Assembly: GCF_000697965.2 (NCBI RefSeq)
Contig: NZ_CP015881.1
Coordinates: 1-64,000, forward strand
Source: Ensifer adhaerens
GTDB lineage: Bacteria > Pseudomonadota > Alphaproteobacteria > Rhizobiales > Rhizobiaceae
Reading direction: 5' to 3'
DNA: 64,000 nucleotides
Positions 25,361 to 33,941 of the stretch are shown here, in pieces. The translations under genes and the position numbers were made by a program. The first letter of the stretch is position 1. Every line of letters begins with the position of its first letter. The notes under the pieces are model-generated. The model saw only the letters and a program-made list of their open reading frames with translations, did not search any database and was not told the origin of the DNA.

Positions 25361-28300
25361 TTGAATACCTGTGCGAAGGCGGACGTTTTGAGGATCAACC
25401 TTCTGAGTTCGACGGCGCTCGGTCGCGCCGGACTGCTCTCACTGGCTCTGGCCGCCGTGCCACTCGTGCCGTCGCCGGCAAAGGCGGCCGGATTGCTGGT
25501 TCCAAACGACACAACGTGGTCCAGCGACCATACGATCAACGGCAATCTCGTTATCCGCGGCGGGCCGGGCGGCGCGACACTGACGATCAACAATGGTGCC
25601 AAGGTTGAGAGTACCGATGGTTACATCGCAGACAGTCGCGGCAGCGTCGGCACGGTCGTCGTCTCCGGGCCGGGCTCGACCTGGGACATCGTCGATGCCA
25701 ATCCCAACGGCGACCGCATGCTCTTTGTTGGCGGCTTCGAAGGCGGTATCTATGGCGGCAAGGGCACGCTGATCGTCGAGAACGGCGGCAAGGTTTCGGC
25801 TAAGGAGACCTATGTCGGCGCCCTGCAGGAGGGCGACGGAACGCTCGTGGTGCGCGGCGCGGGTTCCATGCTAAACACCGAGTTCCTGGGGGTCGCTTAC
25901 GGTGCACTGACGCTCAACACCGCTACAGTTCGGATCGAGGACGGCGGCCTCGTCAACACCAACAAGACCTACTTCGAAAACGGCACGGTGCTCGTCACCG
26001 GCGACAATACGCGCTGGGTCAACACCGGTGAATTCACGATCGGCGACAGCTTTACCGTCGAAAAGGGCGCTGTCGTTTCCACCAACACCGCGATCCTGCG
26101 TGAGGACGAGAGCACCGACACCATCCAGGCCGTTATCGACGGCGCCGGCAGCGAACTCAAGGTCGCCGACAGGTTGCTGATCGGCGAGGCTGGTCGGGCG
26201 AACCTTTCGATCGCCAACGGCGGCAAGCTCTCGGTTGGCGGTGACATCGTGCTCTCCGCCGTCGGCGGCATCAACAACGAGGGCATGGGCAACCTGACGA
26301 TTGGCGGCAAGGTCAATCTCAACAACATCGCTGAACCGATCGCCGAACAGGCGCAGGCGGCAGGCACGGTCAATTCCTCGGCGAAAATCGATTTCGGACC
26401 GCGCAAGGGCTACGTCAACTTCAACCATACGAACACGGGCTACGAGTTCGCCAACACGATGGTCGGCAAGGGCACGATCACCAACTTCTCCGGCGAGACC
26501 ATCGTTGGCGGCGACCTGTCGAAGTTCTACGGCAAGGTGAATGTCTCCGGCGGCAAGCTGGTCCTGAAGGGCAATATCGACACGATCGACAACGACCCGG
26601 ACAACGGTCCCGTGGACTTCAGCGAGACCCGCTTCGAAGTGAGCGGCGGCACCCTGATCGTCGATGGCGAAACGGGACGTGTTGAGGGCGATCGTTTCTA
26701 TACCAATGAAGTGAATGTGCTCGGCGAGTTGAACCGCATTCGCAATCCGAACTCGACCGCTTTCGGCAGGCTCGGCGGCTCCGGCACGGTCGGCGACACG
26801 TTTATCGACAAGAATGCGATCATCTCGCCCGGCAACAATTCGACCGGAACGCTGACGATCATGGGCCGGCTGGATATGGCCTCTGGCTCGATCTATGAGG
26901 CCGATATCGCCGGCGACGGCCGCTCCGACCGGATCGTTGTCAAGAGCATAGGCACCAACGACAACACCGGTATCGCCAAGATCGGAACCGGTACCAATGT
27001 CCAGGTGACGGCACTCGACGCCAACACCAGCTACAAGACCGGTCAGACCTACACGATCCTGACCGCCGATCGTGCGATCGAAGGCAAGTTCGCCGAGGCG
27101 ATTTCGAAATCGGCGTTCCTCGAAATCTCGCTCGACCAGAAGGAAAAGCAGGTCGATCTGACGATCAAGGTCAAGAACGGCGGCAAGCCGGGCGGCGAAG
27201 AGCCGGGTAAGCCGGGTGAGCCGGGTGGAGAGCCGAAACCGGGCGAGCCGGGCGGAGAGCCCAAGCCTGGTGTCTTCGAAGGCGAGGCTGCCACCGGCAA
27301 CCAACGGCAGACGGCACTGGCGCTGAACACTCTTGCCCAGAGCGGCCCGTCGGTCGGCCTCTACAATGCATTGACACTGCTCGACGGCGCCGGGGCACGC
27401 CGTGCCTTCGATCAGCTCTCCGGCGAAGTCCATGCGTCGGCCCAGACCGCGTTGATCAACGACAGCAGCCTGTTGCGCCACGCGGCGAACGACCGCATCC
27501 GCGATGCTTTCGGCGACGTCGGCGCTGCAAACGTCCCGGTTCTGGCCTACGGTCCGGAGGACAAGATCACGACAGGCGCAGTCGCGGCGGTCAACTCTGT
27601 CCCGGTGGCGCCGCCGGCCATGGTCGGCTGGGGACAGGTGTTCGGGTCCTGGACCAACACCGACGGCAACGGCAACGCCGGTGCGCTCGATCAGTCGACC
27701 GGCGGTTTCGTTACCGGTTTCGATGCGGCTATCTCGGACAATGCGCTCGTCGGTATCATGGCCGGCTACAGCCGGACCAACTTCGACGTCGACAGCCGCT
27801 CGGCGAGCGGCAACAGCGACAATTACCACCTTGGTGTCTATAGCGGCAGCCGGTGGGGCGACGTCGCACTGCGCTCGGGCCTTGCCTATACCTGGCATTC
27901 GATCAACACGTCGCGCAATGTCGCCTTCCCGGGCTTCAGCGATCAGTTGAAGGCCGATTATGACGCCGGTACCTTCCAGGCCTTCGGTGAAGTCGGCTAC
28001 CGCATCGACCTGCCGAGTGTCGCGCTCGAGCCGTTCGCCAACCTCGCCTATGTCAGCCTGCACACCGACGGCTTCACCGAGCGCGGTGGTGCGGCGGCCC
28101 TTTCGAGCCGGAGCAACACGACGGATACGACCTTCACGACGCTCGGTCTTCGCGCTTCGGCTCCGCTCAGCCTCGGCACGACCGAAGCGAAGCTGCGCGG
28201 CATGCTCGGCTGGCAGCATGCCTTCGGCGATACGACCCCGTTCTCGTCGATGGCGTTCGGCACGGGCAGCGCCTTCTCGGTCGCCGGTACGCCGATCGCC

Positions 28301-28438
28301 GAGGATGCGGCGATCATCGAAGCCGGCATCGACTTCGCGCTGACCGGCAATGCGAGCCTCGGCATCACCTATACCGGCCAGTTCGGCTCCGGCACGACGC
28401 AGAACGCGGTCGACGCCAAGCTCGATGTGCGCTTCTGA
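25361..28438 (+). CDS. Autotransporter (type V secretion) surface protein
   Basis: About 1025 aa. A signal peptide (hydrophobic core AGLLSLALAAVPLV, cleavage near AKA-AG) is followed by a long beta-helical passenger with degenerate repeats rich in Gly, Asn, Thr and Val (about 40-600). A Pro/Gly/Glu/Lys linker (about 606-645) leads to a 12-strand translocator (about 760-1025) ending in VRF, the expected C-terminal aromatic. The likely start is TTG at 25361 behind AAAAGGGGCAG, giving a clean signal peptide; a GTG at 25292 would add 23 residues. The passenger is probably an adhesin; the target is unknown. Confidence 0.9.
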   Translation: MNTCAKADVLRINLLSSTALGRAGLLSLALAAVPLVPSPAKAAGLLVPNDTTWSSDHTINGNLVIRGGPGGATLTINNGAKVESTDGYIADSRGSVGTVVVSGPGSTWDIVDANPNGDRMLFVGGFEGGIYGGKGTLIVENGGKVSAKETYVGALQEGDGTLVVRGAGSMLNTEFLGVAYGALTLNTATVRIEDGGLVNTNKTYFENGTVLVTGDNTRWVNTGEFTIGDSFTVEKGAVVSTNTAILREDESTDTIQAVIDGAGSELKVADRLLIGEAGRANLSIANGGKLSVGGDIVLSAVGGINNEGMGNLTIGGKVNLNNIAEPIAEQAQAAGTVNSSAKIDFGPRKGYVNFNHTNTGYEFANTMVGKGTITNFSGETIVGGDLSKFYGKVNVSGGKLVLKGNIDTIDNDPDNGPVDFSETRFEVSGGTLIVDGETGRVEGDRFYTNEVNVLGELNRIRNPNSTAFGRLGGSGTVGDTFIDKNAIISPGNNSTGTLTIMGRLDMASGSIYEADIAGDGRSDRIVVKSIGTNDNTGIAKIGTGTNVQVTALDANTSYKTGQTYTILTADRAIEGKFAEAISKSAFLEISLDQKEKQVDLTIKVKNGGKPGGEEPGKPGEPGGEPKPGEPGGEPKPGVFEGEAATGNQRQTALALNTLAQSGPSVGLYNALTLLDGAGARRAFDQLSGEVHASAQTALINDSSLLRHAANDRIRDAFGDVGAANVPVLAYGPEDKITTGAVAAVNSVPVAPPAMVGWGQVFGSWTNTDGNGNAGALDQSTGGFVTGFDAAISDNALVGIMAGYSRTNFDVDSRSASGNSDNYHLGVYSGSRWGDVALRSGLAYTWHSINTSRNVAFPGFSDQLKADYDAGTFQAFGEVGYRIDLPSVALEPFANLAYVSLHTDGFTERGGAAALSSRSNTTDTTFTTLGLRASAPLSLGTTEAKLRGMLGWQHAFGDTTPFSSMAFGTGSAFSVAGTPIAEDAAIIEAGIDFALTGNASLGITYTGQFGSGTTQNAVDAKLDVRF

Positions 28439-28974
28439 TGCGCAGGTTCGTCTGGCTCTCGACAATGCTGATGGCGACGTTCGTCGCCATCACGCCGCTT
28501 CATGGCGAAGACGCCGCCGGCAAACCCGCGGCGCCCTCCCAGCTTTCGGAGACCTACGAGGACTGGAGCGTCGCCTGCGCCGAGATCGAGGGAAAGAAAC
28601 ATTGCCTCCTCTCGCAGCGCCAGTTCCACAAGAGCGGTCAGCATGTCCTGACGATCGAGCTTCGCACGGCGGCCGAAGCCGGGCTTGAGGGGAGCCTCGC
28701 GCTCCCCTTCGGTCTTTATCTGGACAAGGGCGTGACGCTTGGCGTCGACGACGCGACCGGCGGCAAGCCGACCCGCTTCCGCACCTGCTTGCCGCTCGGC
28801 TGCATCGTGCCTTTGACCTTCACCGAAGCGACGGTTGCGCTGCTTCGTAGCGGCACGGCATTGAAGATCGGCGCGTTCGCCAGCGACAGCCAAAAGGACG
28901 TGGCGTTCGCTGTCTCGCTCAAGGGCTTCGCTGCAGCACTCGACCGGGTGATCGCCCTGTCCGGAAAGAGCTGA
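28438..28974 (+). CDS. Invasion-associated locus B (IalB) family protein
   Basis: A 178-aa secreted protein with a signal peptide (VWLSTMLMATFVAITPLHG) and the IalB fold: YEDWSVACAE near residue 40, paired cysteines (CAEIEGKKHC and CLPLGC). IalB proteins occur in many host-associated Rhizobiales; the molecular role is not settled. Its ATG overlaps the last base of the autotransporter stop codon, so the two are translationally coupled and probably act together at the cell surface. Confidence 0.9.
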   Translation: MRRFVWLSTMLMATFVAITPLHGEDAAGKPAAPSQLSETYEDWSVACAEIEGKKHCLLSQRQFHKSGQHVLTIELRTAAEAGLEGSLALPFGLYLDKGVTLGVDDATGGKPTRFRTCLPLGCIVPLTFTEATVALLRSGTALKIGAFASDSQKDVAFAVSLKGFAAALDRVIALSGKS

Positions 28975-28997
28975 GGCAACGTCACGGCCTTCGCTTC

Positions 28998-29024
28998 ACC
29001 GCCAGGCTTTTGGCCGGTTTTTTT
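28998..29024 (+). terminator. Rho-independent terminator of autotransporter-ialB operon
   Basis: A 7-bp stem with one bulged base (28998-29004 with 29011-29018) is followed by seven T residues, 24 bp after the ialB stop. Confidence 0.8.
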
Positions 29025-29142
29025 AAGGTGCGTAGCCTCCCGGGGCGGGCCCGGTCGTGCGAAAGAGCGCGGCCGGGTCTTCTCCATGGGGGGAACCGAG
29101 TGTCGCCATCCGGACGCGCCACCGTTGGTGGGCGCTTTCGGC

Positions 29143-29721
29143 CTATCGGGAGGACACGTCGATCGCATCGCCGATGGCGTAGAAATGCCCGCCCGCCACA
29201 TAGTGCAGGCTGCGCAAGGCCGGATCGGCCGTCTCGAACATCCAATGCCCGTCGCGAAACACGCGATCGTCGGCCCAGGCCGCGAAGACTTCGCCGATGA
29301 ACAGGTCGTAGCGGCTCTCGATCGACGGCTCGCTGATCAGCCGGCAGGCGAGCCAGGCGGAGCAACCGGTAACAAGCGGAAGATCATAGTCCGGCATGTC
29401 GAACAGTTTGACGCCGGCGTTGCGAAGTTTGTCGGGATCGTCGTGAAGGCTCGTGGTGCCCACCGCATGGGTCAGCAGCGCCTGGGCGGCGGTCGGCACC
29501 TGGATGACGAACACGCCCGCTTCCTCCGCGAGGCTGCGGGTACGGGTGGCGCTGTCGAGCACGACCGTCAGCTTGGGCGGATCGTAATCGAGCGCGCAGG
29601 CCCAGGCTGCCGCCATCACATCCTGAACGCCGCCATGGCGGGCGGAAACCAGGACTGTCGGGCCATGGTTCAGCAGCCGGTATGCCTTTTCGAGAGGAAC
29701 GGCACGAATATGCGAAACCAT
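29143..29721 (-). CDS. flavin reductase-like (FMN-binding split barrel) protein
   Basis: A 192-aa protein of the flavin reductase-like family: the N-terminal GPTVLVSARHGGVQDVMAAA is the typical FMN-phosphate-binding entry, followed by the split barrel. It would reduce or bind FMN with NAD(P)H; a specific monooxygenase partner is not visible nearby. Monocistronic, with its 3' side facing the ialB terminator. Confidence 0.88.
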   Translation of the reverse strand: MVSHIRAVPLEKAYRLLNHGPTVLVSARHGGVQDVMAAAWACALDYDPPKLTVVLDSATRTRSLAEEAGVFVIQVPTAAQALLTHAVGTTSLHDDPDKLRNAGVKLFDMPDYDLPLVTGCSAWLACRLISEPSIESRYDLFIGEVFAAWADDRVFRDGHWMFETADPALRSLHYVAGGHFYAIGDAIDVSSR

Positions 29722-29880
29722 CAGACTACCTCACCGCCATTGGCGGACATTGACCGATCATGCCTCTTCTATAGGGGCGCTGCATTTCGCCAACAAGCGC
29801 AACCTTTCGCGGTGCCGGAGGGGCGGTACGGCAGCGGCTAAGGCACTTGAAAGGGATGCGGGCCGACGAAACATAAGCAT

Positions 29881-29934
29881 TTGACAAACGCATACCCGTT
29901 TGGCTATACGTTATTTCATAGCCAAACGGGTATG
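29881..29934. promoter_or_regulatory. Promoter and 17-bp-arm operator of the ArsR-type operon
   Basis: TTGACA (29881-29886) and TATACG (29905-29910) form a candidate promoter with an 18-bp spacer. A perfect inverted repeat with 17-bp arms (29891-29907 and 29918-29934, beginning CATACCCGTTTGGC) and a 10-bp spacer overlaps the -10 box and ends 4 bp before the arsR-like start codon. This is the arrangement of an autorepressor operator for the ArsR protein encoded next. Confidence 0.85.
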
Positions 29935-29938
29935 AGAT

Positions 29939-30262
29939 ATGACTGAGTTACAGGACGCGGTTTTTCGGGCGCTCGCCGATCCCACACGCCGTGGGCTCTT
30001 CGAACACCTTTGCCGCCAGGGGGATACCACGGTCGTCGGCTTGTTGGCCGATGCCGGGGTTTCGCAGCCGGTCGTGTCCAAGCATCTCAAGATCCTGAAG
30101 GCTGCAGGGCTCGTGCACGACCGGCATGAGGGCCGCTACACCTATTACAGCGCCCGGCGCGAAGCGCTCGCGACGCTGGTTGACTGGACGACGGAGATGG
30201 CCGGCTTCTGGCAGGACCGCTTCGACGATCTCGATGATCTCCTGAAGAGAATGGACCAATGA
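29939..30262 (+). CDS. ArsR-family transcriptional repressor
   Basis: A 107-aa winged-HTH regulator (about 8-90; recognition helix VSQPVVSKHLKILKAAGLV). It lacks the CxC metal motif of ArsR/SmtB metal sensors and belongs with the SdpR-like members that are coupled to SRPBCC genes. It probably binds the 17-bp-arm inverted repeat immediately upstream and represses itself and the next gene. Its stop overlaps the SRPBCC start by 4 bp. Confidence 0.93.
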   Translation: MTELQDAVFRALADPTRRGLFEHLCRQGDTTVVGLLADAGVSQPVVSKHLKILKAAGLVHDRHEGRYTYYSARREALATLVDWTTEMAGFWQDRFDDLDDLLKRMDQ

Positions 30263-30669
30263 TCGAAACAACGGAAACCACCCGCTCTGTCGTCGTCGAA
30301 CGCGACTTTCCCTATCCGCCGGAGAAGATCTGGCGCGCGCTGACGCAGCCGCATCTGATTGCCGAATGGCTGATGCGCAACGATTTCATTCCCGAAGTCG
30401 GCCGTCGCTTTACCCTTTCCGCCGATTGGGGCCAGGTCGATTGCGAGGTTCAGACGATCGAGGCGAACCGCTCGCTCGCCTATCGCTGGGACACCAAGGA
30501 CTTGACCAGTGTCGTCACCTGGACGCTCGCGCCCGCCAGGGGCGGCACGAGCCTGCGCATGGAACAGCGCGGCTTCAGAGCCGACCAAAAGGCCTATTTC
30601 CAGGGCGCGACGGTCGGATGGCCACGCTTCTTCACCCAGCTGGAAGACGTCGTCGCGAAACTCGACTGA
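30259..30669 (+). CDS. SRPBCC (AHSA1-like) domain protein
   Basis: A 136-aa START/Bet v1-type protein of the AHSA1 family (PYPPEKIWRALTQPHLIAEW near the start; TSLRMEQRGF near the end). These proteins form a hydrophobic cavity and are very often encoded with an ArsR partner, as here. The ligand is unknown. Overlaps the repressor gene by 4 bp, so translation is coupled. Confidence 0.92.
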   Translation: MIETTETTRSVVVERDFPYPPEKIWRALTQPHLIAEWLMRNDFIPEVGRRFTLSADWGQVDCEVQTIEANRSLAYRWDTKDLTSVVTWTLAPARGGTSLRMEQRGFRADQKAYFQGATVGWPRFFTQLEDVVAKLD

Positions 30670-30711
30670 TCGCAGCCATTGACGACCGTTGCTCAAACCC
30701 AAGGTGCCAGA

Positions 30712-30927
30712 ATGACCGCCCTGATCCGGAAAATCCATCGCTGGACGTCGCTGCTCTTCTCCCTGGCCGTTGCCGCGATCTTTGCCGGCATGCCAGTAAT
30801 GACGCTCCCCGAATGGGTCTACTACCTGCCCCTGCCGCCGTTGGCGGTGCTGCTACCGACCGGCATTTACCTTTTCGTGCTGCCCTATCTGGGCAAGCCC
30901 GAGGGCAGGATGCAGGCGGCGGAGTAG
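30712..30927 (+). CDS. small membrane protein in the ArsR-SRPBCC operon
   Basis: A 71-aa protein with two hydrophobic segments (about 12-31 and 37-60) separated by a short Pro/Glu loop. The Met at 30712 has an AAGGTG ribosome binding site 5 bp before it and follows the SRPBCC stop by 42 bp. Function unknown. Confidence 0.75.
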   Translation: MTALIRKIHRWTSLLFSLAVAAIFAGMPVMTLPEWVYYLPLPPLAVLLPTGIYLFVLPYLGKPEGRMQAAE

Positions 30928-30935
30928 GGAATAGC

Positions 30936-30973
30936 GCCAGCCCGGCTCAATCCGCGGACAGAGCCGGGCTGGC
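30936..30973. terminator. Terminator-like hairpin after the ArsR operon
   Basis: Perfect 13-bp arms (30936-30948 and 30961-30973) with a 12-nt loop lie just after the small membrane protein and overlap the 3' end of the opposing AraC remnant. It could stop transcripts from both sides. Confidence 0.7.
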
Positions 30974-31201
30974 AAAGCGCTTGCGATATTCGGCCGGCGT
31001 GACGCCGACATGGCGCATGAAGGCGCGCCGGAGCGTATCGGCATCGGCAAAGCCGCAGCGGGCGGCGACCTGCTTGGGGGCGTCCTGCCCCTGCTCGAGC
31101 AGGCGCCTGGCCGCCGCGACACGTGCTTCTACGATCGGCCCAACATCGGGCATAAGCGACCAGCGAAACAGATAGGGCGCAAAATCGCTGCTGATTGTCA
31201 T
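30947..31201 (-). pseudogene. AraC-family regulator remnant (C-terminal HTH only)
   Basis: An 84-aa open frame whose last 60 residues match the second half of an AraC-type DNA-binding domain (VEARVAAARRLLEQGQDAPK, VAARCGFADADTLRRAF, GVTPAEYRKRF). The first HTH and any ligand-binding domain, normally 200 or more residues, are missing, and the first 20 residues do not look like AraC sequence. It is most likely a decayed fragment of a GlxA/FtrA-type regulator. A functional mini-regulator is unlikely. Confidence 0.75.
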
Positions 31202-31266
31202 ACTGCGGATCCGCTGATTGCGCGCGGTGGCACCACGGCCACGGCGCGAACTGACGAGCGCTTCCC

Positions 31267-32160
31267 TCAGGCCTGCTCCACGAGGCAGTCGATCAATGCT
31301 CGGGTCGCAGCCGGTAGGTTTCTGTGCGGCGGATAAATGAGGGAGAAGGGGCGCGACCGGCCACCGAATTCCGGCAGAAGCTCGACCAGGCTGCCGCGCG
31401 CCAGGCGGTCGCGCGCGATGAAATCATAGGTTTGGCAGATCCCGAGGCCTGCCTCCGTCAACGAGACGGTGCCGAGCACGTCGTCCTCCACCTGGATCGG
31501 GCCATGGGGTATCCAGTCGAGGTCGGCTCCGGCGACGCGCAACAGCCATGGGGCCGGACGCCCGCTGCTCGGCATGATGAAGGGCAGGCAGGTATGTGCT
31601 GCGAGCTCGTCGACAGAACGCGGCATGCCACGCCGCGCGACGTAATCGGGCGAGGCGACCAGCCTCAACGGCGCATCTTCGAGCCTTCTGCCGATCATGC
31701 CGCTGTCGGGGAGCTGGCCGAGGCGTATGGCAAGGTCGTAGCCCTCGGCGACCAGATCGACATTGCGGTTGGCAATCGACAGCTCGACGGTGACGGATGG
31801 ATGCCTCGTCGCGAAGCGGGTCAGCTTTTCCGGCAGCTGGAAATGGCCATAGGTCGTGGGCGCACTGAGCCGAACGCGTCCGGCAACAACGCCGTCGCCT
31901 TGAATGGCGCGTTCGGCCTGATCGATTGTCTCGAAGGCTGCTCGCACCTGATCGAGGTAGACCCGCCCGGCGTCGGTGAGGCTGATGCGCCGCGTCGTCC
32001 GCCGCACCAGCTGCGTGCCGAGTTTCGTCTCGAGCCTGGTGATGGCGCGGCTCAGCACGGAAGGCGTCGTGGCCAGCGCGACGGCTCCTGCGGTCATCGA
32101 CCCCTTGTCCATGACGGTGATGAAAGCCTCGACATCGGCGAGGTGATCGAAGCGACGCAT
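31267..32160 (-). CDS. LysR-family transcriptional regulator
   Basis: A 297-aa LysR regulator: HTH at about 6-62 (GSMTAGAVALATTPSVLSRAITRLE) and effector-binding domain after residue 90. The Met at 32160 has an AGAGG ribosome binding site 7 bp upstream; an extra upstream Met at 32184 is less likely. It is divergent from the DJ-1/PfpI-like gene (120-bp gap), the likely target. Confidence 0.93.
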   Translation of the reverse strand: MRRFDHLADVEAFITVMDKGSMTAGAVALATTPSVLSRAITRLETKLGTQLVRRTTRRISLTDAGRVYLDQVRAAFETIDQAERAIQGDGVVAGRVRLSAPTTYGHFQLPEKLTRFATRHPSVTVELSIANRNVDLVAEGYDLAIRLGQLPDSGMIGRRLEDAPLRLVASPDYVARRGMPRSVDELAAHTCLPFIMPSSGRPAPWLLRVAGADLDWIPHGPIQVEDDVLGTVSLTEAGLGICQTYDFIARDRLARGSLVELLPEFGGRSRPFSLIYPPHRNLPAATRALIDCLVEQA

Positions 32161-32279
32161 TTTTGCCTCTGAAGACCAGATCATTTCCTGCGCGGCGCAT
32201 TTATCGCCGCAGATGGAAGCAATAAATAAGCAGCATCAATTGAGAGCCGCAATGTCAGGCTCGCTTCAACCAGGAGAAA

Positions 32280-32978
32280 ATGATGCCAGAGACGACATCC
32301 GTTCCGAAAAAGCCTGTGCTCTTTGTGCTCACCAGCCATGGCACTAAGGGGGAGGGCGGCCAACCCACCGGCTTCTATCTTGGAGAGGTCACCCACCCGC
32401 TTGCCGTGCTCGAGGCGGCCGGCATTGCCGTCGAGTTTGCTTCGATCAAGGGCGGCGAGCCGCCGGTCGACGGGCTCGACCTCAATGACGGGACCAATGT
32501 CCGCTACTGGAACGACGAAGGGTTCCGTGCCGCAATCCGCACGACGGTTCGGCTCGATGATATCGATCCCGCCCGCTACGCGGCCATTTTCTTCGCCGGC
32601 GGTCATGGCGCCATGTGGGACCTGCCACAAAGCCGCGCCGTCGACCGGGTGACGCGTTCGGTGTTCGAGGCCGGCGGTGCTGTCGCGGCGGTCTGCCACG
32701 GACCGGCAGCCCTCGTAAACGTCAAGCTTTCCGACGGCCGCTATCTGGTTGCTGGCCGCAACGTCAGCGCCTTCACCGATTCCGAAGAGCGCGCCGTCGG
32801 CCTCGACAAGACGGTCCCGTTCCTGCTCGCAAGCACGCTTGTCGAGCGCGGTGCGACGCACCATCCGGCCGCGGACTGGACATCGAAGGTGGTTGTCGAT
32901 GGCAGGCTGATCACCGGCCAGAACCCGCAGTCGGCGACTGGGGTCGGCGAGGCGCTTCGCGATATCCTGAGTGCCTGA
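32280..32978 (+). CDS. DJ-1/PfpI-family protein (Hsp31/HchA-like)
   Basis: A 232-aa class I glutamine-amidotransferase-like protein. The nucleophile elbow is AVCHGPAAL (Cys near residue 139) and an acidic residue lies in LGEVTHPLAVLEAAG. The large lid region with GGHGAMWDLP is typical of Hsp31-type glyoxalase III/deglycase proteins. It probably deals with reactive aldehydes such as methylglyoxal. Divergent from a LysR gene. Confidence 0.9.
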   Translation: MMPETTSVPKKPVLFVLTSHGTKGEGGQPTGFYLGEVTHPLAVLEAAGIAVEFASIKGGEPPVDGLDLNDGTNVRYWNDEGFRAAIRTTVRLDDIDPARYAAIFFAGGHGAMWDLPQSRAVDRVTRSVFEAGGAVAAVCHGPAALVNVKLSDGRYLVAGRNVSAFTDSEERAVGLDKTVPFLLASTLVERGATHHPAADWTSKVVVDGRLITGQNPQSATGVGEALRDILSA

Positions 32979-33219
32979 TCCCGCGTAGCCGGGCACTTGG
33001 AAAGGTTCGGCAAGTCTGTCCCGATCGTGCTGCCGGCGATGCGTCGCCGACAGCGTGAGGCGAACCGGACAGGTGGGGCGCTCGACTGCCATTGCGTTGG
33101 CCATGGCGGGAAACCGGAAAAACCGCCATGTTCACCATCCCTGTCGCGTCCGGTTGACACTGCCCGCACACCATTGGGTAAGCCGTCTCGGGCCGGAAAG
33201 TTCCGTCGGAGCGGAGGCT

Positions 33220-33693
33220 TCAGCCGCGCCGCGCCGCCTCGATCGCAGCGACGTCGATCTTGCCCATGGTCATCATCGCTTCGAAGGCGCGCTTTGCTTC
33301 GCCGCCGCCGGCCGCCAGGGCATCGGTCAGGACCCTTGGCGTGATCTGCCAGGAAATGCCCCATTTGTCCTTACACCAGCCGCAGGCGCTCTCCTGTCCG
33401 CCATTGCCGACAATGGCGTTCCAGTAGCGGTCGGTCTCCTCCTGGTCGTCGGTGGCGACCTGGAACGAAAAGGCCTCGTTGTGCTTGAACATCGGCCCGC
33501 CGTTGAGGCCGAGGCAGGGAATTCCGGCGACCGTAAACTCCACCGTCAGCACGTCTCCCGCCTTGCCCGACGGAAAGTCGCCGGGCGCGCGGTGCACGGC
33601 ACTGACCCGGCTATCGGGAAAGATCTCGGCGTAGAAGCGAGCGGCTGTCTCGGCCTCCTTGTCGTACCAGAGGCAGATCGTATTCTTGGCCAT
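33220..33693 (-). CDS. VOC-family protein (PhnB/3-demethylubiquinone methyltransferase-like)
   Basis: A 157-aa vicinal-oxygen-chelate protein: CLWYDKEAETAARFYAEIFP at the N-terminus, GPMFKHNEAFSFQV in the middle and CGWCKDKWGISWQITP near the end are hallmarks of the PhnB-like subgroup. The enzymatic activity of this subgroup is not established. The start at 33693 fits the conserved N-terminus. Confidence 0.92.
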   Translation of the reverse strand: MAKNTICLWYDKEAETAARFYAEIFPDSRVSAVHRAPGDFPSGKAGDVLTVEFTVAGIPCLGLNGGPMFKHNEAFSFQVATDDQEETDRYWNAIVGNGGQESACGWCKDKWGISWQITPRVLTDALAAGGGEAKRAFEAMMTMGKIDVAAIEAARRG

Positions 33694-33941
33694 GACGCGT
33701 CCTTTCGTTTTGAAGCCGGAGGGGCCGTTTCCTTCGCCACCTGCTCTGCGAGATAGGTCGGTGCCCCCGTTTCTCCACCCTGAAATCTTCCCGCACTTGC
33801 CTTTGCCCGACGGAACGCGCGTCGAAGGCATGTGCGCCGGGTCGTCGCATCCGGCGCTTTCCCGTTGGAAATTCAACCGCTGATACCTAATTGTGCAGCC
33901 TCGATACGCGCGCGAGGCTTCTCTTCGCGCGCTCCTAGGGG

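Noticed and set aside
25871..28465. An 864-codon minus-strand frame opposite the autotransporter
   Set aside because: A GC-rich shadow frame; the plus strand encodes a complete signal peptide, passenger and translocator.
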